Source of the DNA: Granulicella cerasi
GTDB lineage: Bacteria; Acidobacteriota; Terriglobia; Terriglobales; Acidobacteriaceae
DNA length: 64,000 nucleotides
Reading direction: 5' to 3'
Assembly: GCF_025685575.1 (NCBI RefSeq)
Contig: NZ_JAGSYD010000002.1
Coordinates: forward strand, 62,001 to 126,000
Part shown: in pieces, positions 43,248 to 52,422 of the stretch
How the letters are laid out: each line of letters opens with the position of its first letter
Numbering within the stretch: the first letter of the stretch is position 1
Notes under the pieces: model-generated
The model's database searches: none
Told to the model about the DNA's origin: nothing
What the model saw: the letters and a program-made list of their open reading frames with translations, nothing else
Program-made: the position numbers and the translations under genes

Positions 43248-43772
43248 ATGACGAACGCAACAAAGCGCCCCGCGCGCATCGCCTCCGCCGCTGAAGCGGG
43301 CTTCACGCTCATCGAACTGCTGATCGTTATGTCGGTCATCCTGATCCTCATGACGCTGGCCGTTCCGGCTATGCAGAAGACGATCAAGCGAGCCAACGAG
43401 ACCTCGGCGATCAACAGCCTCCGCACGCTGAACCAGATGGAAGGCCAGTACAACTCGACCTACCCGACGCACGGCTTCGCCTGCTCGCTTTCGGCGCTCG
43501 GCGGTAAGCCCGGCTCCGGCACACCGACGGCAGAGGCTTCGCAGCTGATCCCCGAAGATTTGGCCTCCGGCTCCAAGTCCGGTTACACCTTCGTGATCTC
43601 CAACTGCACGAAGACCACTGTGAACAATCAGGACCAGTTCAACTCTTACCAGATCACCGCCGTGCCGAACTCCGTCGGTCACACCGGCGACCGTGGCTTC
43701 TGCACCGACGAAAACGCGCAGATCCACTTTGACGCCAAGGGCGGCACGAACTGCACCGACCTCCTGCAGTAA
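43248..43772 (+). CDS. Type IV pilin-like / pseudopilin protein
   Basis: 174 residues; ATG at 43248 with GAAGGA upstream (the frame is open to a GTG at 43212). The class III signal ends EAG|FTLIELLIVMSVILILMTLAV, with Gly at -1, Phe at +1 and Glu at +5, as processed by prepilin peptidase PilD. The long leader (about 25 residues) is basic. The globular part has four cysteines (FACSLSA, ISNCTK, GFCTDE, GTNCTD). No assembly genes are adjacent, so it could be a major or minor pilin made in trans. It is followed by a strong terminator. Confidence 0.9.
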   Translation: MTNATKRPARIASAAEAGFTLIELLIVMSVILILMTLAVPAMQKTIKRANETSAINSLRTLNQMEGQYNSTYPTHGFACSLSALGGKPGSGTPTAEASQLIPEDLASGSKSGYTFVISNCTKTTVNNQDQFNSYQITAVPNSVGHTGDRGFCTDENAQIHFDAKGGTNCTDLLQ

Positions 43773-43789
43773 TCCCATCCTGCATCAGC

Positions 43790-43811
43790 AAGGCCGCCGA
43801 AAGGCGGCCTT
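43790..43811 (+). terminator. Hairpin terminator after the pilin gene
   Basis: 9-bp stem AAGGCCGCC / GGCGGCCTT with a GAAA tetraloop and TTTGTCTTT downstream. It lies 17 bp after the pilin stop and 24 bp before the lolA-like start. Confidence 0.85.
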
Positions 43812-43835
43812 TGTCTTTCCAGCATCAGAGGTTTC

Positions 43836-44483
43836 ATGAAGTTTCGCTCGCTGCTCTCAGCTCTGCTCATCGCCGCCCCGCTTGCTCTAGCCGCGCAAAC
43901 GCCCTCCACCAAAGACCTGGCCAGCAGGGTGAACGCGCATTACAACCACTTGCAGTCGCTTGAAACCCGCTACACCGAGCGCTATCGCGGCATGGGCATC
44001 GACCGCACTGAGACCGGCACACTCCTTCTGCGCAAACCAGGCCGCATGCGCTGGAGCTACGACTCACCGAAGGGCAAGCTCTTCGTCGTGGACGGCAAGT
44101 ACGCCATCTCGTGGACGCCCGGCGACTCGCAGGCCGACCGCATCCCGGTCAAGAAGCTCGATGATCTGCACACCCCTCTCCGTTTCCTGCTCGGCCACAC
44201 CGAGCTCGAGAAGGAGTTCGCCAGCCTGACGCTTGCTCCCCTCGGCGGTGGGCAGTTCACGCTCTCCGGCGCGCCACGCGGTATGGAGAACAAGGTTCGC
44301 GCCATCATTCTCACCGTTACGGCTGACGGTACGATCCACGCGATGCGCATCGAGGAGCTCGACGGCGCGATCACCGAGTTCGCCTTCACGAACCTGCGCG
44401 AAAACGTCCCGACCAAACCCGAAGACTTCACCTTCGATCCACCCGCCGGAGTCAGCATCGTTGACGGCGCATCTCCCATCTAA
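43836..44483 (+). CDS. LolA-family periplasmic lipoprotein carrier
   Basis: 215 residues; AGAGG precedes the ATG. A signal peptide (MKFRSLLSALLIAAPLALAAQ) is followed by a LolA-like domain: YTERYRGMGIDRTETGTLLLRKPGRMRWSY, then FVVDGKYAISWTPGDSQADR and FAFTNLRENVPTKPEDFTF. LolA shuttles lipoproteins from the inner-membrane LolCDE complex to the outer membrane. Acidobacteria often carry several LolA-like paralogues, so this may not be the housekeeping copy. Confidence 0.88.
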   Translation: MKFRSLLSALLIAAPLALAAQTPSTKDLASRVNAHYNHLQSLETRYTERYRGMGIDRTETGTLLLRKPGRMRWSYDSPKGKLFVVDGKYAISWTPGDSQADRIPVKKLDDLHTPLRFLLGHTELEKEFASLTLAPLGGGQFTLSGAPRGMENKVRAIILTVTADGTIHAMRIEELDGAITEFAFTNLRENVPTKPEDFTFDPPAGVSIVDGASPI

Positions 44484-44615
44484 ATCGCTTCTCTGATCGT
44501 TTCGCTCGCACAAAACGATCACACTTCGCACATTCCTTTTCAACCGCTCGAACACTCTGCGCGAAGCCGCAATCCAGGCTCACAACGCACAGGCTGGCTC
44601 GTGTACCGTAGTGGC

Positions 44616-46748
44616 ATGTTGAACTCACGTCGCCTCGGTTACACCAGCGCCTTCCTCGCCGCGATCACGCTTAGCGCATCGGCCCAGATGCATCTGGTGC
44701 CAGAGCCACGCAGCGTCGCCGCAAAGGGTAATGTCTCGCTGACCGGCGGCGTCACCATCGTTTGCGACGGCTGCGATGCCGACGACCGCTTTGCCGCGAG
44801 CGACCTGCAGCAAACCCTCACGGAGCGCCACGTCCCCACCGGCGCCGGCCTCCGCATCGTGCTGCAGCGACTCGCGCAGCACCCTGACTCCCAGTTCACC
44901 GACGCGATGAAGCCCGAGGGCTACACCATCGCCTACACACCCGGCACCCTCACCCTCACCGGCGCCACCGCCCCGGGCGTGTTCTACGCGGCGCAAACCG
45001 CCAAGCAGCTCATCACCGCGGCCCCCGGCGCGACGCCCATGCTGCAGGCCGCCGACATTCGCGATTGGCCCGCAATGAAGTACCGCGGCCTGCACGACGA
45101 CCTTTCGCGCGGTCCCGTCGACACCCTCGAGTTCCAGAAGAAGCTCATCCGCACGCTCGCCGCTTATAAAGCCAACGTCTACTCGCCGTACTTCGAGTCC
45201 ACACAGGCCTATCCGTCAATGCCGCTCTCGGCGATCCCCGGTGCGAGCCTGACGCCAGCGGAAGCCACCGCGCTCGTCGCCTATGCCGCGCAGTTCCACA
45301 TCACCGTGATCCCCGAGCAGGAAGCCTTCGGCCACGTCCGGCACATGCTTACCTGGGAGCAGTACGCCAACGCAGCGGAAACACCGCACGGCGGTGTGCT
45401 CGCGCCCGGCCAGCCGCAATCCATGCAGATGATCGATGGCATGTTCAAGGACCTCGCCAAGATGTACCCCGGCCCGTTCCTGCACATCGGTGGCGATGAA
45501 ACCTTCGAACTCGGCTACGGCCGCACGCGCCCGGACGTCGACACTCGCGGCCTCGCGCCGGTCTACCTCGACTTCATGCAGAAGATCGTCGCCGACCTGC
45601 AGCCACTCAACCGCAAGATCCTTTTCTGGGGAGACATCGTCGGCAACGAGCGCTCGGCACCGCTGCTGAAGGCGCTGCCGCAGAGCTTCAAGAACAGCGT
45701 GACCGCCGTGGCGTGGGGTTACTCGCCGAAGCCTGACTTCAGCAGCTACCTGAAGCCCTTCGCTGACAGCGGCATCCCCTTCTGGGTAGCGCCGTCCGTC
45801 AACAACTATCGCCAGATGTGGCCGAACCAGAACGAAGCGCTGCTCGATATCCAGGGCTTCACCCGCGACGGCCAGAAAATGGGCGCTCAGGGCCAGCTCA
45901 ATACGCTGTGGAACGACACCGGCGAGTCGCTCGCGAACGCGAACTGGTACGGCATCCTCTTCGGCGCCGCCGCCGCATGGCAGCAGGGGGAAAGTTCGAT
46001 TCCGCAATTCCAGCAGAGCTACGGCGCGGTCTTCCACGGCGATTCAACGGACCTCGTCGATCAGGCGCAGAACGAGCTGAACGCCGCCATGCAGTTGCTG
46101 CACGACACCAAGGGCTTCAGCGGATCCGATGGCACCGACGGCCTCTTCTGGGTCGATCCCTGGTCGCGCCACGGACAGAAATACGCTGTGGCCATGCGCC
46201 CCATCGCCGCGCCGCTGCGCCTTCATGCCGAGCGCGCCATCGCGCTGCTCGTACAGGCACGCACCGCCAACCCGAACCTGCGCGAACAGGATGCGCTGAA
46301 CGCGATCGACTTTGCCGCGCGCCGTATCGACTTCCTCGGCCTCGTCTATCAGCTCTCCGACGAGATGATCAACGACTTCGCACAGGCGCAGGCCACGGCC
46401 TCCTCTGATCACTGGAAGAAGGCCAAGCCAGGCGTCAACTGGCTCTTCTCTGAGATCAACAGTGTGAACGGCCGCATGCAGGACCTCACCTACGGCTACT
46501 CCTACCTGCGCGATCAGTACGAGAAGCAGTGGCTCTCCAGCTATCGCCCCGCGAACCTGCGTCCCGTACTCGAGCGCTACGACTACACCATCCAGCTCTG
46601 GCTTTCGCGCATCGATCAGATGCGCGTGATGCAACGCGACTGGAGCGACAATCACGTCATCAACCCGGCAGAAGCCGCCAAACTTGGCATCCCCGCACCG
46701 CTCACTCCAGTCGCCGCTTCGCCCATCGACACCGCTCCCAAGCCGTAA
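44616..46748 (+). CDS. Secreted GH20 beta-N-acetylhexosaminidase
   Basis: 710 residues from the ATG at 44616; a GTG at 44601 is possible. A signal peptide (YTSAFLAAITLSASAQ) is followed by a GH20b-type N-terminal domain (about 25-145, HLVPEPRSVAAKGNVSL...EGYTIAYTPGTLTL). The GH20 barrel starts DWPAMKYRGLHDDLSRGP and has the catalytic Asp-Glu pair in HIGGDETFE (Asp294, Glu295). A helical C-terminal domain of about 200 residues follows. It should release terminal GlcNAc/GalNAc from chitin fragments, glycans or muropeptides using substrate-assisted catalysis. It precedes NagA by 70 bp on the same strand, which fits GlcNAc use. Confidence 0.9.
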   Translation: MLNSRRLGYTSAFLAAITLSASAQMHLVPEPRSVAAKGNVSLTGGVTIVCDGCDADDRFAASDLQQTLTERHVPTGAGLRIVLQRLAQHPDSQFTDAMKPEGYTIAYTPGTLTLTGATAPGVFYAAQTAKQLITAAPGATPMLQAADIRDWPAMKYRGLHDDLSRGPVDTLEFQKKLIRTLAAYKANVYSPYFESTQAYPSMPLSAIPGASLTPAEATALVAYAAQFHITVIPEQEAFGHVRHMLTWEQYANAAETPHGGVLAPGQPQSMQMIDGMFKDLAKMYPGPFLHIGGDETFELGYGRTRPDVDTRGLAPVYLDFMQKIVADLQPLNRKILFWGDIVGNERSAPLLKALPQSFKNSVTAVAWGYSPKPDFSSYLKPFADSGIPFWVAPSVNNYRQMWPNQNEALLDIQGFTRDGQKMGAQGQLNTLWNDTGESLANANWYGILFGAAAAWQQGESSIPQFQQSYGAVFHGDSTDLVDQAQNELNAAMQLLHDTKGFSGSDGTDGLFWVDPWSRHGQKYAVAMRPIAAPLRLHAERAIALLVQARTANPNLREQDALNAIDFAARRIDFLGLVYQLSDEMINDFAQAQATASSDHWKKAKPGVNWLFSEINSVNGRMQDLTYGYSYLRDQYEKQWLSSYRPANLRPVLERYDYTIQLWLSRIDQMRVMQRDWSDNHVINPAEAAKLGIPAPLTPVAASPIDTAPKP

Positions 46749-46818
46749 ACATTTTCTGTTCGTCACTCCCGAAGGGAGCGTGAGTTTCCTCCCTTCGCCA
46801 TAGGTCTAGAAGCAAGCC

Positions 46819-47961
46819 ATGCCGCAAATCATCACAGCACGACGACTCCTCACCGACGCAGGTTTCGTCGACTATCCCGTCATCACCGTGGACGACAACG
46901 GCCTCATCGCCGCGATCGACGTCGACCGCGCCCAGTCCTCAAGCGACGATACGCTCACGCCTTCGCTTTTCGACGTCCACACCCACGGCGGCGTCGGCAA
47001 AGACGTGATGACCGCCACGCCTGCCGACTTCAGCGAACTGCAGCGCTTCTATGCGAGCCACGGCGTTGCGCACTACCTGCCGACCACCGTCACTGACTCC
47101 ATCGACACCACGCTGCATGCGCTCGAACGCATCGCCGACAACATCGAGCGCCCTACTCCTGCAAACGAGTCGAAGCCCGTAGCGATTCACCTTGAAGGAC
47201 CGTTCCTCTCGCACGCCAAGCGCGGCGTGCATCCGGCGCACGATCTTCTGCCGCCGACCATCAAGCTCTTCGACCGCTTCCAACAAGCCGCCCGCGGGCA
47301 CATCGCGCTCGTCACCGTCGCGCCCGAACTTCCCGGTGCCGTCGAGTTCATCGAGTACACCAGGGCAAGCGGCATACGCGTCTCGCTCGGCCACACCAAC
47401 GCCACGCTTGCTGAAGCTCAAGCCGCGATCGACGCAGGCGCAGCCTCTGCCACGCACACCTTCAACGCCATGCGCCCGCTCGATCATCGCGAACCCGGTG
47501 TCGTCGCCGCTGTGCTCAATAGCCCCGAGCTCTTTGCCGAACTCATCGCCGACGGCATCCACGTACATCCCGAAATGATGAAGCTGTGGTGGCGTTCAAA
47601 GGGTGCCAAGCGCGCTCTGCTCGTCACCGACTCGATGTCCGCAACCGGCATGGCCGATGGAGATTACACGCTCGGCGGGCTCGCCGTGACCGTCGAAAAT
47701 CAAACGGCCACGCTCACCGACAGCCGCTCCACGCTCGCGGGTTCGCTGCTCACGCTCGACAGGGCCGTCGAGAATCTGCAGCACTTCATCGGCGTCCCGC
47801 TCGCTGAAGCCGTGCGCGCGGCCTCGACGAATCCCGCCGCCATGCTCGGTCGCAACAACGTCGTTTCTGTGAGCATCGGGGCCCCCGCGCACCTGAATCG
47901 CTACAACGCAGAAGGCAGACGGATCGCAACCTATCTGCACGGGCACGAACTGACATCCTGA
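46819..47961 (+). CDS. nagA: N-acetylglucosamine-6-phosphate deacetylase
   Basis: 380 residues, family length. Amidohydrolase landmarks: LFDVHTHGGVGKDVMTA, AIHLEGPFLSHAKRGVHP (metal-binding Glu), SLGHTNA, ATHTFNAMRPLDHR, the catalytic Asp in LLVTDSMSATGM, and the terminal NPAAMLG. It converts GlcNAc-6-P to GlcN-6-P in the cytoplasm, a step shared by amino-sugar catabolism and cell-wall recycling. The ribosome site is weak. It lies between the GH20 gene and the symporter fusion, 52 bp before the latter, so these three are probably cotranscribed. Confidence 0.95.
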   Translation: MPQIITARRLLTDAGFVDYPVITVDDNGLIAAIDVDRAQSSSDDTLTPSLFDVHTHGGVGKDVMTATPADFSELQRFYASHGVAHYLPTTVTDSIDTTLHALERIADNIERPTPANESKPVAIHLEGPFLSHAKRGVHPAHDLLPPTIKLFDRFQQAARGHIALVTVAPELPGAVEFIEYTRASGIRVSLGHTNATLAEAQAAIDAGAASATHTFNAMRPLDHREPGVVAAVLNSPELFAELIADGIHVHPEMMKLWWRSKGAKRALLVTDSMSATGMADGDYTLGGLAVTVENQTATLTDSRSTLAGSLLTLDRAVENLQHFIGVPLAEAVRAASTNPAAMLGRNNVVSVSIGAPAHLNRYNAEGRRIATYLHGHELTS

Positions 47962-48013
47962 TTCGCTGACATGCTGGAAGAACCATCAGCACTTTCTCTC
48001 GAGGAACCGCCGC

Positions 48014-51000
48014 TTGCTGAACGCTCTCGCCCTTATCGACGCCACGCAGCATCGCCTCAGCGCCATAGACCTCGCCATCGTCGCGGTTTATCTGCTCGGC
48101 ATCACGATCTTCGGCCTGCGCTTTCGCAAGGGCAGCAGCAACAAGCCCGCTGATAAATCGCTGAAGAGCTACTTCCTCGCCGACAACACGATCCCGTGGT
48201 GGGCCATTGCGCTCTCCGTCGTCTCGGCCGAGACCTCGACGCTTACGATTATCTCGATCCCCGGCCTCGCCTACGGCGGCAACTTCGGCTTCCTGCAGGT
48301 CGCGCTTGGCTACATGGTCGGCCGCGTCATCGTGGCGCTGCTCTTCCTTCCTCGCTACTTCAAAGGCGAGATGCTCACCGCCTACCAACTGATAGACCAG
48401 CGCTTCGGCAAGGTGCTGCACAAGGTCACGGCAGGACTCTTCCTGCTCACGCGCGCCGCTGCTGAAGGCGTGCGAGTCTTCGCCGTCTCCATCGTTGTCG
48501 GCCTCGCCATCGGCACACGCGATGTGTGGTCCATTGCGATCATCTGCGCGCTTACGCTGCTTTACACCTTTGAAGGCGGTCTCGCGGCCGTCATCTGGAC
48601 CGACGTCGTGCAGATGGCGATCTACGTCATCGGCACCGCGATCGCGCTGCTCACGCTCGGCTCGCACATCCACGGCGGCTGGCACGAGATACTCACCGTC
48701 GCGGGCAGCGCAGGCAAGTTCCATTGGCTCGACTTCTCGCTGAACCTGACGAGCAGCTACACCTTCTGGGCCGGCGTGCTCGGCGGCACGTTCCTCACCA
48801 TGGCCTCGCACGGCACCGATCAACTCATGGTGCAGCGCCTGCTCGCTGCGCGTAACCTCCGCCAGGGCCAGGCCGCGCTGCTCGGCTCGGGCCTCGTCAT
48901 CTTCGCGCAGTTCGTGATGTTCCTTCTCATCGGCGCGGGACTTTACGTCTTCCAGCTGCAGAACGTCGGCATCTTCGCAGGGCTCACCTCCGACCGACTC
49001 TTCCCTGCGTTCATCGTGCGCGAGATGCCGCTCGGCATCGCGGGCCTGCTCATCGCTGCGATCCTAGCCGCAGCGATGTCGAACCTCTCGGCCGCGCTGA
49101 ATTCCCTCGCCTCCACCACGGTCGTCGACTTCTTCGTCACGCTCAAGCCCGACTCCACTCCCGAGCAGCGCACGTTGCTCGCGAAGACCTCGACCCTCTT
49201 CTGGGCGCTCGTGCTTTTTGCGATCGCCATCGCTACAGCCGCGGTCGGTGGCAAAGGCCACGTCGTTGAAATCGGCCTCAGCATCGCGTCCGTCGCGTAC
49301 GGTTGCCTGCTCGGCGTCTTCCTGCTCGGCACCCTCACGCGCTTTGCCACGCAGATCGGCACGAGCATCGGCATGGTCTTCGGCTTCGCGCTCAACCTCT
49401 GGCTCTGGCAAGGACACTTCCCTATGCATCTTGGCCCGCTCACCATTCCGCACATCGCCTTCACTTGGTACGTCCTCATCGGCGCCATCGCCACCTTCAT
49501 CGTCGGAGCCCTCGCCAGCATGATCAAGCCAAACCGAACAGCCGTCGCAGCACTTCTACTCCTCGCCCTCGGTCTGTCATCCGTTGCGCGCGCACAAGCG
49601 CCTGCGAACTTCTCCGCCGTCGACAAGCTCGTCAACGACGCCATCGCAGAGCACAAGCTGCCCGGCGCTGTCGTGGTCGTCGGCCATCGCGGACAGATCG
49701 CCTACGAACACACCTATGGCCTGCGCAAGCTCGACGGTGAACCCGGCCTCGACGGCATGCCCGCCCCCGCCGAGGCGATGACCGAAGACACCATCTTCGA
49801 CATGGCCTCGCTCACCAAAGTGCTCGCGACCACCAGCGGCATCCTGCACCTTGTCGACGAAGGCAAGGTTGACATCAACGCACCGGTCGAGCGCTATCTG
49901 CCCGCCTTCAACGCCACGCACGATGCTGTGCGCGCCACCGTCACGGTGAAAATGCTTCTCCTTCACGTCTCCGGCGAGGCGCCGGACATCGCGTTGAAGG
50001 ACGGCTGGGGCCTCACGGTTGCCGACAAGGAAGAGGGCCTGCGCCGTGCGCTCACCACGCCGCTGATGTCGAAGCCGAACACCGTCTTCCGCTATTCGGA
50101 CATCAACTTCATCCTGCTCGGCGACATCATCGAAACCATCACGCACGAGCCCGAAGATGTCTACGTGCAGGAGAACATCTTCAAGCCGCTCGGCATGACC
50201 GAAACGCGCTACCTGCCTGCCTTCAAAGCCTGCGGCCCGCATAAGATGAACGGCGTCGCCATCGCCTCCGCACCCGCGCCTAAGGGCCACATCCGCATGG
50301 CCTGCCCGAAGGACATGTGGAGCACCTCGCTGCTCGCGCGCATCGCGCCCACCGCGCACGATGACGAAGGCAGCAACGCCACCAATCCCGACTTCGACAA
50401 GCTCCTGCGCGGCACCGTGCACGACCCCACCACGCGTCGCATGGGCGGAGTCGCAGGCCACGCAGGAGTCTTCTCCACCGCGCACGACACCGCGCTCTTC
50501 GCACAAGCTCTACTCGACAAGCTGCTCCGCAACACAGGCCCTTTCCCGGTCTCGCAAGCCACGCTGCGCCTCGCGACCTCGCCGCAGCAGCCCGACACGC
50601 TGGAGCACGCCACGATCCTCACCAGCGATCTCGCGCGCCCGCTCCCTTCGCTAAAGCCAGTGCAGGGACTGCCCGTGCACGGCCTCGGCTGGGACATCAA
50701 CACCGCCTTCTCGCGCAATCGCGGCGCGGTCTTCGCGACCACCGCGCCGAGCCAGCCCTCGTCGCCAACGCCAAGCTTCGGCCACACTGGCTTCACCGGC
50801 ACCTCGCTCTGGATCGATCCCAATACGGACAGCTACGTCATCCTGCTCTCGAACGGCATCCATCCGCACGTCTCGCATCCGCTCTCCACGCTGCGAGGCG
50901 ACGTTGCAACGGCGGCGGCTCTCGCACTAGCAGCGGACACGTCATCTTCCGTTACGCAGAAGACACAACTCGGCATCGACGTCCTGCAATCCACGCACTT

Positions 51001-52120
51001 CGACGCCCTCAAGAGCTTCACCCATATCGGCCTCCTCACCAACCAGACTGGCCTCGACTCGCAAGGCAAGCGCACCGTCGACGTGCTGAACGGCACGGGC
51101 AAACTCGTGAAGATATTCACGCCGGAACACGGCCTGCTTGGGGTGCAGGACACCACGCATCTCGTCGCCGAGAAGGACACAGCCTCCGGCCTGCCTGTCA
51201 TCTCGCTCTACGGCGCGGGCGCTGCGAGCCGCCATCCTTCTCACGAACAGCTCAAGGACCTCGACGCCGTCGTGCTCGACATCCAGGACGTTGGCGTGCA
51301 CTTCTACACCTACGAGTCCGTGCTCGGCTACTTCCTCGAAGCCTCGGCGGCCGAACAAAAAGACTTCAACCACAAGCTCACGATCGTCGTGCTCGACCGC
51401 CCGAACCCCGTGGGCGGCGGCCCCGCGCAAGGCCCGTTCGTCGACGCCAAACACACGAGCTATGTGGCGTACGCAGCCGACATGCCCTCGCGCCATGGCC
51501 TCACACTCGGCGAACTCGCGCAGTACTTCAACCGCAACCTTCACGCTCCGCTCGAAGTCGTGAAGATGAACCACTGGACGCGCACGCAGTACTTTGACGA
51601 AACCGGTCTTCCCTGGCACAACCCCAGCCCGAACCTGCGCTCCGTCGCCGCCGTCATGGTCTACCCGGGCATCGGACTTACCGAGCAGACCAACATTTCC
51701 GTAGGCCGCGGCTCCGATACCCCCTTCGAACAGATCGGTGCGCCGTGGATCAATGCCAGACAGCTCGCCGACGCGCTCATCGCTCGCAACATCCCCGGCG
51801 TACGCATCGAACCGACGCAGATCACCATCGCAGAGGACGCGAACAAGTATCCGTTCCACGGCCAAACGATCCCGGCTGTGCACTTCTTCGCCACTGACCG
51901 CGACGCGCTCGATTCGCCGCGCCTCGGCGTCGAGATTCTCTGCGCCCTGCATCGTCTTTATCCAAACGACTTCAAGGTGGCCAAGGCGATCACCATCGTT
52001 GCGAACGACGCAACGCTTGCGGCCATCGAACACGATGTCGATCCGACCACGATCACCTCATCGTGGAACCCTCAGCTTGCGAAATTCAACGCCGAACGCA
52101 AGGCCTACGAGTTGTACTAA
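48014..52120 (+). CDS. Three-part fusion: sodium:solute symporter - beta-lactamase-fold hydrolase - NamZ/DUF1343 exo-muramidase
   Basis: 1368 residues in one uninterrupted frame; TTG start at 48014 with GAGGAA 7 nt upstream. Residues 1-505: SSS (LeuT-fold) symporter, with about 13 membrane helices and WWAIALSVVSAETSTLTIIS. Residues about 505-525: an extra helix with signal-peptide character (KPNR, a hydrophobic run, then SSVARAQAPA). Residues about 530-975: class C beta-lactamase/AmiE-type serine hydrolase with SLTK (Ser599, Lys602), YSD (Tyr694) and HTG (His924). Residues about 985-1368: NamZ-type domain with LTNQTG, FTPEHGLLGV (Glu1038), DIQDVGVHFYTYES and VLDRPNPVGG. In Bacillus subtilis murP, amiE and namZ are separate neighbours for MurNAc-peptide salvage. 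Here the hydrolases are probably periplasmic and tethered to the importer. Substrate inferred. Confidence 0.9.
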   Translation: MLNALALIDATQHRLSAIDLAIVAVYLLGITIFGLRFRKGSSNKPADKSLKSYFLADNTIPWWAIALSVVSAETSTLTIISIPGLAYGGNFGFLQVALGYMVGRVIVALLFLPRYFKGEMLTAYQLIDQRFGKVLHKVTAGLFLLTRAAAEGVRVFAVSIVVGLAIGTRDVWSIAIICALTLLYTFEGGLAAVIWTDVVQMAIYVIGTAIALLTLGSHIHGGWHEILTVAGSAGKFHWLDFSLNLTSSYTFWAGVLGGTFLTMASHGTDQLMVQRLLAARNLRQGQAALLGSGLVIFAQFVMFLLIGAGLYVFQLQNVGIFAGLTSDRLFPAFIVREMPLGIAGLLIAAILAAAMSNLSAALNSLASTTVVDFFVTLKPDSTPEQRTLLAKTSTLFWALVLFAIAIATAAVGGKGHVVEIGLSIASVAYGCLLGVFLLGTLTRFATQIGTSIGMVFGFALNLWLWQGHFPMHLGPLTIPHIAFTWYVLIGAIATFIVGALASMIKPNRTAVAALLLLALGLSSVARAQAPANFSAVDKLVNDAIAEHKLPGAVVVVGHRGQIAYEHTYGLRKLDGEPGLDGMPAPAEAMTEDTIFDMASLTKVLATTSGILHLVDEGKVDINAPVERYLPAFNATHDAVRATVTVKMLLLHVSGEAPDIALKDGWGLTVADKEEGLRRALTTPLMSKPNTVFRYSDINFILLGDIIETITHEPEDVYVQENIFKPLGMTETRYLPAFKACGPHKMNGVAIASAPAPKGHIRMACPKDMWSTSLLARIAPTAHDDEGSNATNPDFDKLLRGTVHDPTTRRMGGVAGHAGVFSTAHDTALFAQALLDKLLRNTGPFPVSQATLRLATSPQQPDTLEHATILTSDLARPLPSLKPVQGLPVHGLGWDINTAFSRNRGAVFATTAPSQPSSPTPSFGHTGFTGTSLWIDPNTDSYVILLSNGIHPHVSHPLSTLRGDVATAAALALAADTSSSVTQKTQLGIDVLQSTHFDALKSFTHIGLLTNQTGLDSQGKRTVDVLNGTGKLVKIFTPEHGLLGVQDTTHLVAEKDTASGLPVISLYGAGAASRHPSHEQLKDLDAVVLDIQDVGVHFYTYESVLGYFLEASAAEQKDFNHKLTIVVLDRPNPVGGGPAQGPFVDAKHTSYVAYAADMPSRHGLTLGELAQYFNRNLHAPLEVVKMNHWTRTQYFDETGLPWHNPSPNLRSVAAVMVYPGIGLTEQTNISVGRGSDTPFEQIGAPWINARQLADALIARNIPGVRIEPTQITIAEDANKYPFHGQTIPAVHFFATDRDALDSPRLGVEILCALHRLYPNDFKVAKAITIVANDATLAAIEHDVDPTTITSSWNPQLAKFNAERKAYELY

Positions 52121-52194
52121 GCCGCGACACAGACTCGCTCAAGGCGCACGGGCGCCGATAACCACTCTGTCCTAAGCAACTGACGGAGTGGCCT

Positions 52195-52404
52195 ATGCCC
52201 GCTACAAACTCTTCGCCCCTTTGGCAGCCGAACGCCGCGCCGATCCCACCGGCAAGCGGCGCACGCCTGCATCTCCTCACGCGCCCGCGTCTCTATCCAC
52301 GCCGCACGCTCCAGCGCTGGCTGCGCCGAAAAGCTACGCACCTGTTCGACGCACTGGTGTTCGCGCTGCTCGTCGCGGCGCTGGCTTTTCTGATGATTTA
52401 TTAG
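52195..52404 (+). CDS. Small single-helix membrane protein (hypothetical)
   Basis: 69 residues; ATG at 52195 with GGAGTGG 4-5 nt upstream. A Pro/Arg-rich basic N-terminus (LLTRPRLYPRRTLQRWLRRK) leads to a single C-terminal helix, ALVFALLVAALAFLMIY, giving an N-in tail-anchored look. Unknown family. It lies between the symporter fusion and a convergent tRNA-Pro. It could be real or fortuitous; the ribosome site and the membrane helix favour a gene. Confidence 0.5.
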   Translation: MPATNSSPLWQPNAAPIPPASGARLHLLTRPRLYPRRTLQRWLRRKATHLFDALVFALLVAALAFLMIY

Positions 52405-52422
52405 GGATGGATGAGGAAGGAA

